Notes: generated from the letters alone by a model not told the origin. Shown: positions 1 through 7,463, counted from the stretch's first letter. The stretch is DNA of 33,896 nucleotides from Streptomyces sp. (GCF_019510245.1 NZ_JAEKKT010000221.1:1-33896); one strand, 5' to 3'. Made by a program: numbers and translations.

Positions 1-62
1 GGAACACCGGTACGAGGACTTCCGGCCGCCCGCCGCACCGGGCACTGTGAACAGAACGGTTC

Positions 63-83
63 CCTGTCCTAGGCGGTGACAGG
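63..83. promoter_or_regulatory. Inverted repeat just upstream of CGNR gene (candidate operator)
   Basis: Perfect 6-bp arms CCTGTC (63-68) and GACAGG (78-83) flank a 9-bp spacer and end three bases before the ATG at 87. The position fits an operator for autoregulation by the CGNR protein or for a divergent gene lying off the left edge. The remaining bases 1-62 hold no gene that I can recognise. The arms are short, so chance occurrence is possible. Confidence 0.3.
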
Positions 84-86
84 CAC

Positions 87-689
87 ATGGCACTGGGTAC
101 GGCCGCGGCCCCGTCCGCGTACGAGCTGCGCTTCGACGCCGGGCGGATCTGTCTCGATCTGCTCGCGACCACGCATCCCGGCGAACGGCTCGACGGGCTC
201 GAACCGTTGCGGGCCTGGATCACCGGCTCCGGACTCGTCCCGCCGGGCACCCCGCTGGCCCACGCCGACGCCGGCTGGCTCGTCGGCTTCCGTGAACTGC
301 GGGGACACGTCGGGCAGTTGGTGCGGGGCCGGAACACCCCGGGGATCCGGCCCTACGACCTCGCACTTGCCCGTGTCAACGACGTCGCCCGCGCCGCGGC
401 GCCCCCGGCCCCCCGCGCCGTACCCGGCGAGGACGGGTACCTGGTGCGGGAGTTGGCGGGTCCGCCGGGGTGCGCGGCGCTGCTCGCCGCCGTCGCCCGG
501 GACGCCGTGGAACTGCTCACCGACCCGGTCGCACGGGCCGCGGTCAGGGAGTGCGAGGGCGACAACTGCCCCCTGGTGTACCTGGACACCTCCCGGGGAC
601 GCAGGCGCCGCTGGTGCTCCAGCGAGGTCTGCGGAAACCGCGAGCGCGTGGCCCGCCACCGACGCCGCGCCGCCCTCGCCCGCGCGTGA
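87..689 (+). CDS. CGNR zinc finger / ABATE-domain protein, putative transcriptional regulator
   Basis: The 200-residue protein has the two-part layout of the CGNR family. An N-terminal ABATE-like domain (about residues 10-140) carries the RICLDLLAT start. A C-terminal zinc-binding domain follows, with C156-x4-C161 and later WC177-x4-C182-GN, the CGN of the family name, then a basic NRERVARHRRR tail. Family members are predicted stress or ligand-responsive DNA-binding proteins and often sit beside exporters. No partner gene is visible here. The ATG at 87 has only a weak upstream AGG. The last codons (665-686) resemble the 22-bp tandem unit that starts exactly at its TGA, so the repeat may have grown from this gene end. 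Family assignment is strong; the specific role is unknown. Confidence 0.85.
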   Translation: MALGTAAAPSAYELRFDAGRICLDLLATTHPGERLDGLEPLRAWITGSGLVPPGTPLAHADAGWLVGFRELRGHVGQLVRGRNTPGIRPYDLALARVNDVARAAAPPAPRAVPGEDGYLVRELAGPPGCAALLAAVARDAVELLTDPVARAAVRECEGDNCPLVYLDTSRGRRRRWCSSEVCGNRERVARHRRRAALARA

Positions 690-1066
690 CACCGTCTTCG
701 CCTGCCTGTGACACCGCCCTGGGCCGCGCGTGACACCGCCTTCGCCTGCGTGTGACACCGCCCTGGGCCGTGCGTGACACCGCCCTGGGCCGCGCGTGCC
801 AACGCCCTGGGCCGTGCGTGACACCGCCCTGGGCCGCGCGTGCCAACGCCCTCGTCCGTGTGTGCCAACGCCCTCGTCCGTGTGTGCCAACGCCCTCGTC
901 CGTGTGTGCCAACGCCCTCGTCCGTGCGTGACACCGCCCTCGTCCGTGCGTGACACCGCCCTGGGGCGTGCCGCGCGTGACACCGCCGTCGCCCCGCGCG
1001 TGACATCGCCCTGGCCCGCGCGGGACACCGCCCAAGGCCACCCCTGACACCGCCCAGGGCCGCTCC
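687..1066. repeat. 22-bp tandem array (about 17 units) starting at the CGNR stop codon
   Basis: Units begin at 687, 709, 731, 753, 775, 797, 819, 841, 863, 885, 907, 929, 951, 978, 1001, 1023 and 1045. Most are exactly 22 bp; those at 951 and 978 are 27 and 23 bp. The common form is TGACACCGCCCTGGGCCG plus four bases (CGCG, TGCG or TGTG). A second form begins TGCCAACGCCCTCGTCCG and fills 841-928 in four near-identical copies, suggesting recent local expansion. The first unit starts on the TGA stop of the upstream gene. Because 22 is not a multiple of 3, successive TGAs fall in all three plus frames, while the minus strand has no stops, giving spurious long ORFs. There are no unique spacers, so it is not a CRISPR. 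Confidence 0.95.
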
Positions 1067-1264
1067 GGAACGCGTGCGGACGCGCCCGTGCGTACGTGAT
1101 CGGCGTCACTCCGTATCCCAACTCCCGCCCCATTCGCGGCTTCTGTCGGATCTTCATCGAAGCTCCGGGAAAGTGATTTCGACAACACTCCGTTTGGTGA
1201 CGGGTGAGTACGGGCAACCCGGCCGCCTTCGACGTTGTGTCGGAAATGTAAAGATCACGCGGTG

Positions 1265-1291
1265 GGAATGTGGGGTCATGTCCCGCTCGTC
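1265..1291 (+). promoter_or_regulatory. Candidate ECF-type promoter upstream of sigU
   Basis: GGAATG at 1265-1270 and CGTC at 1288-1291 are separated by 17 bp. This resembles the GGAAC-N16/17-CGTC pattern used by many ECF sigma factors and would fit autoregulation. The rest of the 1067-1399 gap shows no convincing gene; an in-frame ATG at 1235 lacks conservation-like sequence and a ribosome site. Confidence 0.35.
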
Positions 1292-1399
1292 ATGTCACCT
1301 CGCAGAAAAATGTGGGGTCTTGTTGAACACCCCGCGAGTCACTTCCGTACCGGTGGGGGAGCGACCGACTGGGGGAACCCCCGGACACCGGAGGTGGGC

Positions 1400-1975
1400 G
1401 TGCGCAAGGATGCGGCCGTGGCCAATGAACGTGGATCGAGGGCCCGACATCGCATGTCCCAGCCCTCGGAGCCTGATGAGGAGCTGATGCGTGCCCTCTA
1501 CCGAGAGCACGCCGGACCTCTCCTTGCGTATGTCCTTCGGCTGGTCGCCGGTGATCGGCAACGCGCCGAAGACGTCGTGCAAGAGACACTCATCCGTGCC
1601 TGGAAGAACGCCGGCCAGCTCAATCGGGCGACCGGATCTGTACGCCCCTGGCTGGTGACGGTCGCTCGCCGCATCGTCATCGACGGTCACCGCAGCCGGC
1701 AGGCCCGGCCGCAGGAGGTCGATCCGTCGCCGCTGGAGGTCATCCCCGCGGAGGACGAGATCGACAAGGCGCTGTGGCTGATGACGCTGTCGGACGCGCT
1801 CGACGACCTGACCCCGGCCCACCGGGAGGTGCTCGTCGAGACGTACTTCAAGGGGCGTACCGTCAACGAGGCGGCCGAAACGCTGGGCATACCCAGCGGC
1901 ACCGTCCGTTCGCGGGTGTTCTATGCCCTCAGGTCGATGAAGCTGGCACTGGAGGAGCGGGGGGTGACGGCGTGA
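1400..1975 (+). CDS. sigU: ECF-family RNA polymerase sigma factor (SigU-like)
   Basis: The 191-residue protein is an extracytoplasmic-function sigma factor. Region 2 (about residues 28-95) contains LYREHAGPLLAYVLRLV, AEDVVQETLIRAWKN and a VRPWLVTVARRIVIDGHR segment typical of regions 2.3-2.4. Region 4 (about 130-185) has LTPAHREVLVETYFKGRTVNEAA and the helix-turn-helix GIPSGTVRSRVFYALRSMK. I chose the GTG at 1400 because GGAGG lies at 1390-1394, five bases upstream. ATG 1454 is another in-frame choice but lacks such a site. The stop overlaps the next start as TGATG, so the anti-sigma factor is translationally coupled. The name sigU rests on remembered gene order (sigU-rsuA-helicase-malic enzyme in S. 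coelicolor) and was not verified. Confidence 0.88.
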   Translation: MRKDAAVANERGSRARHRMSQPSEPDEELMRALYREHAGPLLAYVLRLVAGDRQRAEDVVQETLIRAWKNAGQLNRATGSVRPWLVTVARRIVIDGHRSRQARPQEVDPSPLEVIPAEDEIDKALWLMTLSDALDDLTPAHREVLVETYFKGRTVNEAAETLGIPSGTVRSRVFYALRSMKLALEERGVTA

Positions 1976-2796
1976 TGAGTGTGTACGGGGGGCACGGCGG
2001 GTTCGGCACAGGTGGTTCGGGTATGTCTGGTGCTATGCAGGAATCTCCGGTGCCCAATGAGCACGAGACTGTCGGCGCGTATGCGCTCGGGATTCTCGAC
2101 GACGCCGAGGCAACCGCTTTCGAGGCCCATCTGGCCGGGTGCGAATGGTGCGCCCAGCAGCTCGACGAGCTGGCCGGAATGGAGCCCATGCTCGCGGCCC
2201 TGGCGGACCTGCCGGGCTCCGGAAGCACCCCGTCCATCGGCGAGTCGCTGTCCGCGAAGCCCAGTCCGCGGATGGTCGAGAAACTCGTCGTCGAGGTCTC
2301 CGAGAAGCGGAAGGTCCGCAGCAGGCGGAACATCTTCGCACTGGCCGCCTCGGTCGTGCTGATCGCCGGTGGCACCGCGGCCGGCGTGACCCTGAGCGGC
2401 GGCTCGGACAACGGCAACGCGGACATGGCCATGGGGCCCGCCCAGACGGCCTTCCAGACCATGAGCGACAAGAAGACGGCCACGGACCCGACCACCCACG
2501 TCACCGCGACCGTCGCCGTCGAGCAGAAGGACTGGGGCACCCACGCGGTCCTCCAGCTCAAGAACGTCACCGGCCCGAAGAAGTGCTCGCTGATCGCCGT
2601 GGGCAAGAACGGCGAGCGCGAGACGGTGACCTCCTGGTCCGTCCCGACCTGGGGATACGGCATCACCGACGCCAAGTCGGAGAAGGCCAAGGAGCCCCTC
2701 TACGTGCACGGCGGGGCTGCCTTCACGCCCAACCAGATCGACCACTTCGAGGTCATGACCTTCGACGGGAAGAAGCTCGTCTCGGTCAGCGCGTAG
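1975..2796 (+). CDS. rsuA: Membrane-anchored ZAS anti-sigma factor (RsuA-like)
   Basis: The 273-residue product has a cytoplasmic anti-sigma domain with the zinc-associated HX3CX2C motif (H52, C56, C59) within EAHLAGCEWCAQQLDEL. One membrane helix follows at about residues 119-140 (IFALAASVVLIAGGTAAGVTL). The extracellular C-terminal domain of about 130 residues would sense the signal. By family knowledge such proteins hold the paired sigma factor at the membrane until released. The ATG at 1975 overlaps the sigU stop by one base. Downstream ATGs at 2023 and 2035 would remove a Gly-rich N-terminus and are possible true starts. The gene is followed after 60 bp by the HelD-like gene, with an inverted repeat in between. 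Confidence 0.85.
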   Translation: MSVYGGHGGFGTGGSGMSGAMQESPVPNEHETVGAYALGILDDAEATAFEAHLAGCEWCAQQLDELAGMEPMLAALADLPGSGSTPSIGESLSAKPSPRMVEKLVVEVSEKRKVRSRRNIFALAASVVLIAGGTAAGVTLSGGSDNGNADMAMGPAQTAFQTMSDKKTATDPTTHVTATVAVEQKDWGTHAVLQLKNVTGPKKCSLIAVGKNGERETVTSWSVPTWGYGITDAKSEKAKEPLYVHGGAAFTPNQIDHFEVMTFDGKKLVSVSA

Positions 2797-2802
2797 CTTC
2801 GG

Positions 2803-2856
2803 CGGGCCCCCTTCGCGTACGGTTGACGGCTGCCCAGCACGTCAGAAGGGGGCCCG
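2803..2856 (+). promoter_or_regulatory. Perfect 12-bp inverted repeat enclosing the helicase ribosome-binding site
   Basis: CGGGCCCCCTTC (2803-2814) and GAAGGGGGCCCG (2845-2856) are exact reverse complements separated by 30 bases. The right arm includes the GAAGGGGG ribosome site and ends immediately before the GTG start at 2857. In RNA the stem would bury the Shine-Dalgarno sequence. A TANNNT-like element TACGGT (2818-2823) lies in the loop; a transcript starting near 2830 would lack the left arm and leave the site free. There is no U-tract, so this is not a classic intrinsic terminator. Confidence 0.75.
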
Positions 2857-5184
2857 GTGGCCGCTCAGGCTCAGCAATCCGCGGTCGGCTCTCCCGGCTC
2901 GGATCGGGATTCCGCACAGGACTCGGTCCAGGACTCCGTCCGAGACCGTGAGATCAGCGTCGAACAGGTACACCTCGACCGGGTGTACCGCCGCCTCGAG
3001 GAGAAGATCCACGAGGCGGAGTTCCTGATGAACGACGCGGCCAAGCGCGGTCAGGTAGGCACCCCCGGTGCGCTCGCCGAACGCGACGCGCAGGTCTTCC
3101 GGGCGGGCGTCCACCTGAACCGGCTCAACAACGAGTTCGAGGACTTCCTCTTCGGCCGCATCGACCTGCTCCTCGGCAAGGACGGCAAGAAGGGGCCCGA
3201 CGGCGCCTACACCGCCGTGGAACCCGCCGAGGGCGCGGTCCGCGTCGACAACACCGCCGACATCGCCGAGACCCTGCACATCGGCCGCATCGGCGTCCTC
3301 GACCAGGACTACGCACCCCTGGTCATCGACTGGCGGGCCCCGGCCGCCGCGCCCTTCTACCGGTCCACCCCGGTCGATCCCGGGCGTGTCGTACGGCGCC
3401 GGGTCATCCGCTCCAAGGGCCGCCGGGTCCTCGGGGTCGAGGACGACCTGATGCGCCCCGAGCTGACCGCCTTCCTGGACGGCGACACGCTGCCCGTCAT
3501 CGGCGACGGCGCCCTGATGGCCGCCCTCGGCCAGGCCCGCAGCCACACCATGCGGGACATCGTCGCCTCCATCCAGGCCGAGCAGGACCTGGTCATCCGC
3601 GCCCCCGCCGCCTCCGTCACCTACGTCGAGGGCGGGCCGGGCACCGGCAAGACCGCCGTCGCCCTGCACCGCGCCGCCTACCTGCTCTACCAGGACCGGC
3701 GCCGGTACGCGGGCGGCATCCTGATCGTCTCCCCGACCCCGCTCCTCGTCGCGTACACCGAGGGCGTGCTGCCGTCCCTCGGCGAGGAGGGCCAGGTCGC
3801 CATCCGCGCCATCGGCTCCCTCGTCGACGGCGCCGAGGCCACCCTGTACGACACCCCGGCCACCGCCCGCGCCAAGGGCTCCTCCCGGATGCTCCGCGTG
3901 CTGCGCAAGGCCGCCCGCGGGGCCCTGGAGCTGAACGAGTCACCGAACCGGCTCAGGGTCGTCGCCTTCAACCGCCGCCTGGAGCTGGAGGCCGAGGAAC
4001 TCGACCGCATCCGGCACAACGCGCTGGGCGGCACCGCCCCGGTCAACCTGCTCCGCCCCCGCGCCCGCAAGCTCCTCCTGGACGCCCTGTGGGCGCGCTC
4101 CGGCGCGGCCGGCCGGCACACCGACCCGGAGCTCGCCGCCGAACTGCGCTCCTCCTTCGACGAGGACATCCTCACCGAGGACCCCTTCATCGAGTTCCTC
4201 GACGCCTGGTGGCCCGAGCTCACCCCGCAGGCCGTCCTCGCGGCGATGGCCGACGAGAGACGCCTCGGCCGCTGGGCCCGCCGCATCCTCAACCCCGGCG
4301 AGGTCCGCCGGGTGGCCCGCTCCCTGAGGCGGGACGGCCACACCGTCCACGACATCGCCATGCTGGACGAGCTCCAGGCCATCCTCGGCACCCCCGCCCG
4401 CCCCCGGAAGAAGCGCGAGGCGGACCCGCTGGACCAGCTCACCGGCCTGGAGGAGCTGATGCCGGCGCGCGAGGAGTCGCAGCGCGAGCGCGCCGAGCGG
4501 CTGGCCCAGGAGCGGGTCGAGTACGCCCACGTCATCGTCGACGAGGCCCAGGACCTCACCCCGATGCAGTGGCGGATGGTCGGCCGCCGCGGCCGGCACG
4601 CCACCTGGACGGTCGTCGGCGACCCGGCCCAGTCCTCCTGGTCCGACCCCGACGAGGCCGCCGAGGCCCGCGACGAGGCCCTGGGCACCCGCCCGTGGCG
4701 CCGCTTCGAGCTCACGGTGAACTACCGCAACCCGTCCGAGATCGCCGAACTCGCGGCCAAGGTCCTGGCCCTCGCCATGCCCGGTTCCAAGGCCCCCTCG
4801 GCCGTCCGCTCCACCGGCGTCGAGCCCCGCTTCTCCGTCGTCGGCGACTCGCTCGAGAAGACCGTGCGCGCCGAGGCGGAGCGGCTGCTGGACCTGGTCG
4901 ACGGCACGGTCGGCGTGGTCGTCGCCATGGACCGGCGCGCCGAGGCCGCCCGCTGGCTGACCGGGCTCGGCGACCGGGTGGTGGCCCTCGGCAGCCTGGA
5001 GGCCAAGGGCCTGGAGTACGACGCCACGGTCGTCGTCTCGCCCGCGGAGATCGCCGACGAGTCCCCGGCCGGGCTGCGGGTGCTGTACGTGGCCCTCACC
5101 CGGGCGACGCAGCAGCTGACGGTGGTCTCCGGCGAGCGGGACGTGCCGGACGCGGCGGGCGTGCCGGACCTGCTCAGGGACTGA
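2857..5184 (+). CDS. HelD/HelR-like superfamily 1 helicase, RNA polymerase-associated
   Basis: The 775-residue protein is a UvrD-like SF1 ATPase of the actinobacterial HelD type. It has an N-terminal coiled-coil arm (about 30-95, EQVHLDRVYRRLEEKIHEAEF). Walker A is GGPGTGKT at 259-266, and Walker B IVDEAQD is around 560-566. Later motifs are GDPAQSSW, NYRNPSE, EAKGLEYDATVVV and the C-terminal YVALTRATQQL. By family knowledge HelD proteins recycle stalled RNA polymerase, and HelR members remove rifamycin from it; whether this one confers resistance cannot be read from sequence. GTG 2857 is supported by GAAGGGGG upstream. I saw no rifamycin-associated element of the GGGGCTTGC type upstream. It lies in the same direction as sigU-rsuA and may be co-transcribed under control of the hairpin at 2803-2856. 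Confidence 0.88.
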   Translation: MAAQAQQSAVGSPGSDRDSAQDSVQDSVRDREISVEQVHLDRVYRRLEEKIHEAEFLMNDAAKRGQVGTPGALAERDAQVFRAGVHLNRLNNEFEDFLFGRIDLLLGKDGKKGPDGAYTAVEPAEGAVRVDNTADIAETLHIGRIGVLDQDYAPLVIDWRAPAAAPFYRSTPVDPGRVVRRRVIRSKGRRVLGVEDDLMRPELTAFLDGDTLPVIGDGALMAALGQARSHTMRDIVASIQAEQDLVIRAPAASVTYVEGGPGTGKTAVALHRAAYLLYQDRRRYAGGILIVSPTPLLVAYTEGVLPSLGEEGQVAIRAIGSLVDGAEATLYDTPATARAKGSSRMLRVLRKAARGALELNESPNRLRVVAFNRRLELEAEELDRIRHNALGGTAPVNLLRPRARKLLLDALWARSGAAGRHTDPELAAELRSSFDEDILTEDPFIEFLDAWWPELTPQAVLAAMADERRLGRWARRILNPGEVRRVARSLRRDGHTVHDIAMLDELQAILGTPARPRKKREADPLDQLTGLEELMPAREESQRERAERLAQERVEYAHVIVDEAQDLTPMQWRMVGRRGRHATWTVVGDPAQSSWSDPDEAAEARDEALGTRPWRRFELTVNYRNPSEIAELAAKVLALAMPGSKAPSAVRSTGVEPRFSVVGDSLEKTVRAEAERLLDLVDGTVGVVVAMDRRAEAARWLTGLGDRVVALGSLEAKGLEYDATVVVSPAEIADESPAGLRVLYVALTRATQQLTVVSGERDVPDAAGVPDLLRD

Positions 5185-5278
5185 CTCGGGGAGCGCCGTG
5201 GACCCGTTCGGCCGAGGTTTTCCTGTGAAGTCCGCGGACGGGAATGGCCGCGCGGGATCTGTTTGTTAGCCTTGTCGT

Positions 5279-5412
5279 GACACCGGCTCGATCCAAGCCC
5301 CCGGGCCCAACCTTCGTCGCTACGAGCGACCACTTGCCGCGAGGCGAGCATGGCGGGTCGGTGTCATGAACGTAGAGGAGGCCCACGTCACTTGTGACGT
5401 GGGCCTCTTTTT
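5279..5412 (+). ncRNA. Putative structured small RNA with its own terminator
   Basis: The gap between the helicase and the malic enzyme can fold as a closed multi-branch RNA. A 12-bp closing stem pairs GACACCGGCTCG (5279-5290) with CGGGTCGGTGTC (5354-5365), including three G-U pairs. Inside are a hairpin GTCGC/GCGAC around TACGA (about 5316-5330) and CTTGCC/GGCGAG capped by a GCGA (GNRA) tetraloop (about 5333-5348). The intrinsic terminator at 5378-5412 follows. TAGCCT at 5267-5272 is a -10-like element placed about 7 bases before 5279; no good -35 is visible. No ORF fits. I recall an sRNA called scr2952 reported near this place in S. coelicolor, unverified. A cis-acting leader of the malic enzyme is the alternative. 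Confidence 0.65.
5378..5412 (+). terminator. Intrinsic terminator of the putative small RNA
   Basis: GAGGCCCACGTCA (5378-5390), a CTTG loop and TGACGTGGGCCTC (5395-5407) form a perfect 13-bp stem, followed by TTTTT. Such a U-tract is rare in Streptomyces. It ends transcription about 110 bp before the malic enzyme start. Confidence 0.92.
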
Positions 5413-5522
5413 CGCGCGAACAATACGTACGCAATCAGGCCCGGCTAACGCCTACCCGGCGGTAGGTGCGACGATCGGACGGCAAAACCAGCGACACGGT
5501 GAAACAACGAAGGAAGTCGGCC

Positions 5523-6926
5523 ATGGCAACGGCGCCCAGCGTCTCCTACTCGATGACCATCCGGCTGGAGGTGCCCGCGAGCGGAACCGCCGTCTCGCAG
5601 CTCACCACCGCCGTGGAGTCCTCCGGAGGCTCGGTGACCGGCCTCGACGTCACCGCGTCCGGCCACGAGAAGCTCCGTATCGACGTCACCATCGCGGCCA
5701 GCTCGACCGCGCACGCCGACCAGATCGTCCAGCAGCTGCGCGGCATCGAGGGCGTCACCCTCGGCAAGGTCTCGGACCGTACGTTCCTGATGCACCTCGG
5801 CGGCAAGATCGAGATGGCGTCGAAGCACCCCATCCGCAACCGTGACGACCTCTCCATGATCTACACCCCGGGCGTGGCCCGTGTGTGCATGGCGATCGCG
5901 GAGAACCCCGAGGACGCGCGCCGCCTCACCATCAAGCGCAACTCCGTTGCGGTCGTGACGGACGGCTCCGCGGTCCTGGGCCTCGGCAACATCGGCCCGA
6001 AGGCCGCCCTCCCGGTCATGGAGGGCAAGGCGGCCCTCTTCAAGCGGTTCGCCGGCATCGACGCCTGGCCGCTGTGCCTCGACACCCAGGACACCGACGC
6101 GATCGTCGAGATCGTCAAGGCGATCGCCCCGGGCTTCGCCGGCATCAACCTGGAGGACATCTCCGCCCCCCGCTGCTTCGAGATCGAGGCGCGGCTGCGC
6201 GAGGCCCTCGACATCCCCGTCTTCCACGACGACCAGCACGGCACCGCGATCGTCGTCCTCGCCGCCCTGACGAACGCACTTCGCTGCACCGGCAAGGCGA
6301 TCGAGAACATCCGGGTCGTCATGTCCGGCGCCGGCGCGGCGGGTACGGCCATCCTCAAGCTGCTGCTCGCGGCCGGTGTGAAGAACGCCGTCGCCGCCGA
6401 CATCCGCGGTGTCGTGCACTCCGCCCGAGAGGACCTGGTGGACGCCCCCGCCGAGTCGCCGCTGCGCTGGATCGCCGACAACACCAACCCCGAGGCCCTC
6501 ACCGGCACCCTCAAGGAGGCCGTGCGCGGCGCCGACGTCTTCATCGGCGTCTCCGCCCCGAACGTCCTCGACGGCGACGACGTGGCCGCCATGGCCGAGG
6601 GCGCGATCGTGTTCGCACTCGCGAACCCGGACCCCGAGGTCGACCCGGCGATCGCCCGCCAGACGGCCGCCGTGGTGGCCACCGGCCGCTCCGACTTCCC
6701 GAACCAGATCAACAACGTGCTGGTCTTCCCGGGTGTCTTCCGAGGCCTCCTGGACGCCCAGTCGCGTACGGTGAACACCGACATGATGCTCGCGGCCGCG
6801 AAGGCCCTCGCCGACGTGGTCACGGAGGACGAGCTGAACCCGAACTACATCATCCCGAGCGTCTTCAACGAGAAGGTCGCGGGGGCGGTGGCGGGCGCGG
6901 TGCGGGAAGCCGCGAAGGGCGCGTAA
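5523..6926 (+). CDS. Malic enzyme with N-terminal ACT domain (probably NAD-dependent)
   Basis: The 467-residue enzyme would convert L-malate to pyruvate and CO2, linking the TCA cycle to pyruvate and acetyl-CoA supply. An ACT-like ligand-binding domain occupies residues about 8-85. The catalytic domain shows YTPGVA (Y114), VVTDGSAVLGLGNIGPKAALPVMEGKA, INLEDISAPRCFEIE and FHDDQHGTA, which carry the general acid/base and metal ligands. The nucleotide fold has SGAGAAGTA and ends in AADIRG; the acidic residue there suggests NAD over NADP, by inference. ATG 5523 is preceded by GAAGGAAG; an in-frame ATG at 5466 has no good site. A UUCG-loop terminator begins one base after the stop. The N-terminal ACT domain suggests allosteric control, ligand unknown. 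Confidence 0.93.
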   Translation: MATAPSVSYSMTIRLEVPASGTAVSQLTTAVESSGGSVTGLDVTASGHEKLRIDVTIAASSTAHADQIVQQLRGIEGVTLGKVSDRTFLMHLGGKIEMASKHPIRNRDDLSMIYTPGVARVCMAIAENPEDARRLTIKRNSVAVVTDGSAVLGLGNIGPKAALPVMEGKAALFKRFAGIDAWPLCLDTQDTDAIVEIVKAIAPGFAGINLEDISAPRCFEIEARLREALDIPVFHDDQHGTAIVVLAALTNALRCTGKAIENIRVVMSGAGAAGTAILKLLLAAGVKNAVAADIRGVVHSAREDLVDAPAESPLRWIADNTNPEALTGTLKEAVRGADVFIGVSAPNVLDGDDVAAMAEGAIVFALANPDPEVDPAIARQTAAVVATGRSDFPNQINNVLVFPGVFRGLLDAQSRTVNTDMMLAAAKALADVVTEDELNPNYIIPSVFNEKVAGAVAGAVREAAKGA

Positions 6927-6944
6927 GCGCCCCTTCGGGGGCGC
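6927..6944 (+). terminator. Hairpin terminator after malic enzyme
   Basis: GCGCCCC, loop TTCG, GGGGCGC form a 7-bp stem directly after the stop codon. There is no U-tract, which is usual for Streptomyces. The right arm merges into the recurrent intergenic element that follows. Confidence 0.7.
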
Positions 6945-6951
6945 CCCGCAA

Positions 6952-6996
6952 GGGGCGTGAGGACTGCGCGACCAGCCCCCACCGGCCGGCACCCGA
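6952..6996 (+). repeat. Copy 1 of a recurrent intergenic element (GCGCGACCAGCC type)
   Basis: GGGGCGTGAGGACTGCGCG followed by ACCAGCCCCCACCGGCC is a diverged copy of a GC-rich intergenic motif seen twice more in this window (7464-7519 on the minus strand, 28626-28697). I know the core as very common between Streptomyces genes, usually joined to a GCGCCCC hairpin as here. Confidence 0.6.
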
Positions 6997-7204
6997 AACA
7001 CAGCAGCCCAGGCAAACATTTGTGAAACTTGCCACGCCATCCGACCGGCGCGTCGTGAAACCCCCCCTTCGGCCCACCCGTAGGGTATTGGGGGCACCCG
7101 GATTGGCGTTCCCGCCGCAGGTGGGGGCAGGATGCGTCCCGGCCCAACATGCGGCTCCGCCGCGTGGCACGCCTCAATGGCAAGAAGAACACGGGAGTAA
7201 CAAC

Positions 7205-7435
7205 ATGAACCGCAGTGAGCTGGTGGCCGCGCTGGCCGACCGTGCCGAGGTGACTCGCAAGGACGCCGACGCCGTGCTGGCCGCTTTCGCCGATGTCGTC
7301 GGCGACATCGTCTCCAAGGGCGACGAGAAGGTCACCATCCCCGGCTTCCCCGGCGAGCCGATCAACATCCCCGCCGGCTACAGCGTGAAGGTCTCCGCGG
7401 GCTCGAAGCTGAAGGAATCCGCGAAGGGCAAGTAA
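7205..7435 (+). CDS. hup: HU-type nucleoid protein lacking 17 residues of the DNA-binding arm
   Basis: The 76-residue product begins MNRSELVAALADRAEVTRKDADAV and ends VKVSAGSKLKESAKGK, as in the short Streptomyces HU (HupA, about 93 residues). Between IPGF and GEPINIPAGY the family normally has about 18 residues (strand 2 and the first half of the arm, with the conserved R-x2-R-x2-RNPxTG signature). Here only one residue, a proline, remains. The loss is exactly 51 bp and in frame, at about 7345-7350 (GGCTTCC joined to CCGGCGAG). The missing part carries the intercalating proline and arginines, so normal DNA bending is doubtful; the dimerising helices remain. A large stem terminator lies downstream. 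Assembly or sequencing error cannot be excluded. Family identity is certain; function of the short form is not. Confidence 0.9.
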   Translation: MNRSELVAALADRAEVTRKDADAVLAAFADVVGDIVSKGDEKVTIPGFPGEPINIPAGYSVKVSAGSKLKESAKGK

Positions 7436-7463
7436 GCCGAGGCGCTTCGCTTGAGCGCCGCGG

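Noticed and set aside
687..1066. Possible CRISPR array
   Set aside because: The units are contiguous with no unique spacers, and there are no cas genes in the window.
69..1217. Long minus-strand reading frames with His/Arg/Gly/Thr repeats over the first array
   Set aside because: They are produced by the 22-bp repeat having no stops on that strand; they overlap the CGNR gene and have no start signals or family resemblance.
2796..2856. Rifamycin-associated element upstream of the HelD/HelR-like gene
   Set aside because: The inverted repeat present is CGGGCCCCCTTC/GAAGGGGGCCCG, not the GGGGCTTGC/GCAAGCCCC type I would expect.
5366..5845. Plus-strand ORF across the terminator and the start of the malic enzyme
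   Set aside because: It reads through a strong terminator, lies out of frame with the malic enzyme and has Arg/His-rich shadow composition.
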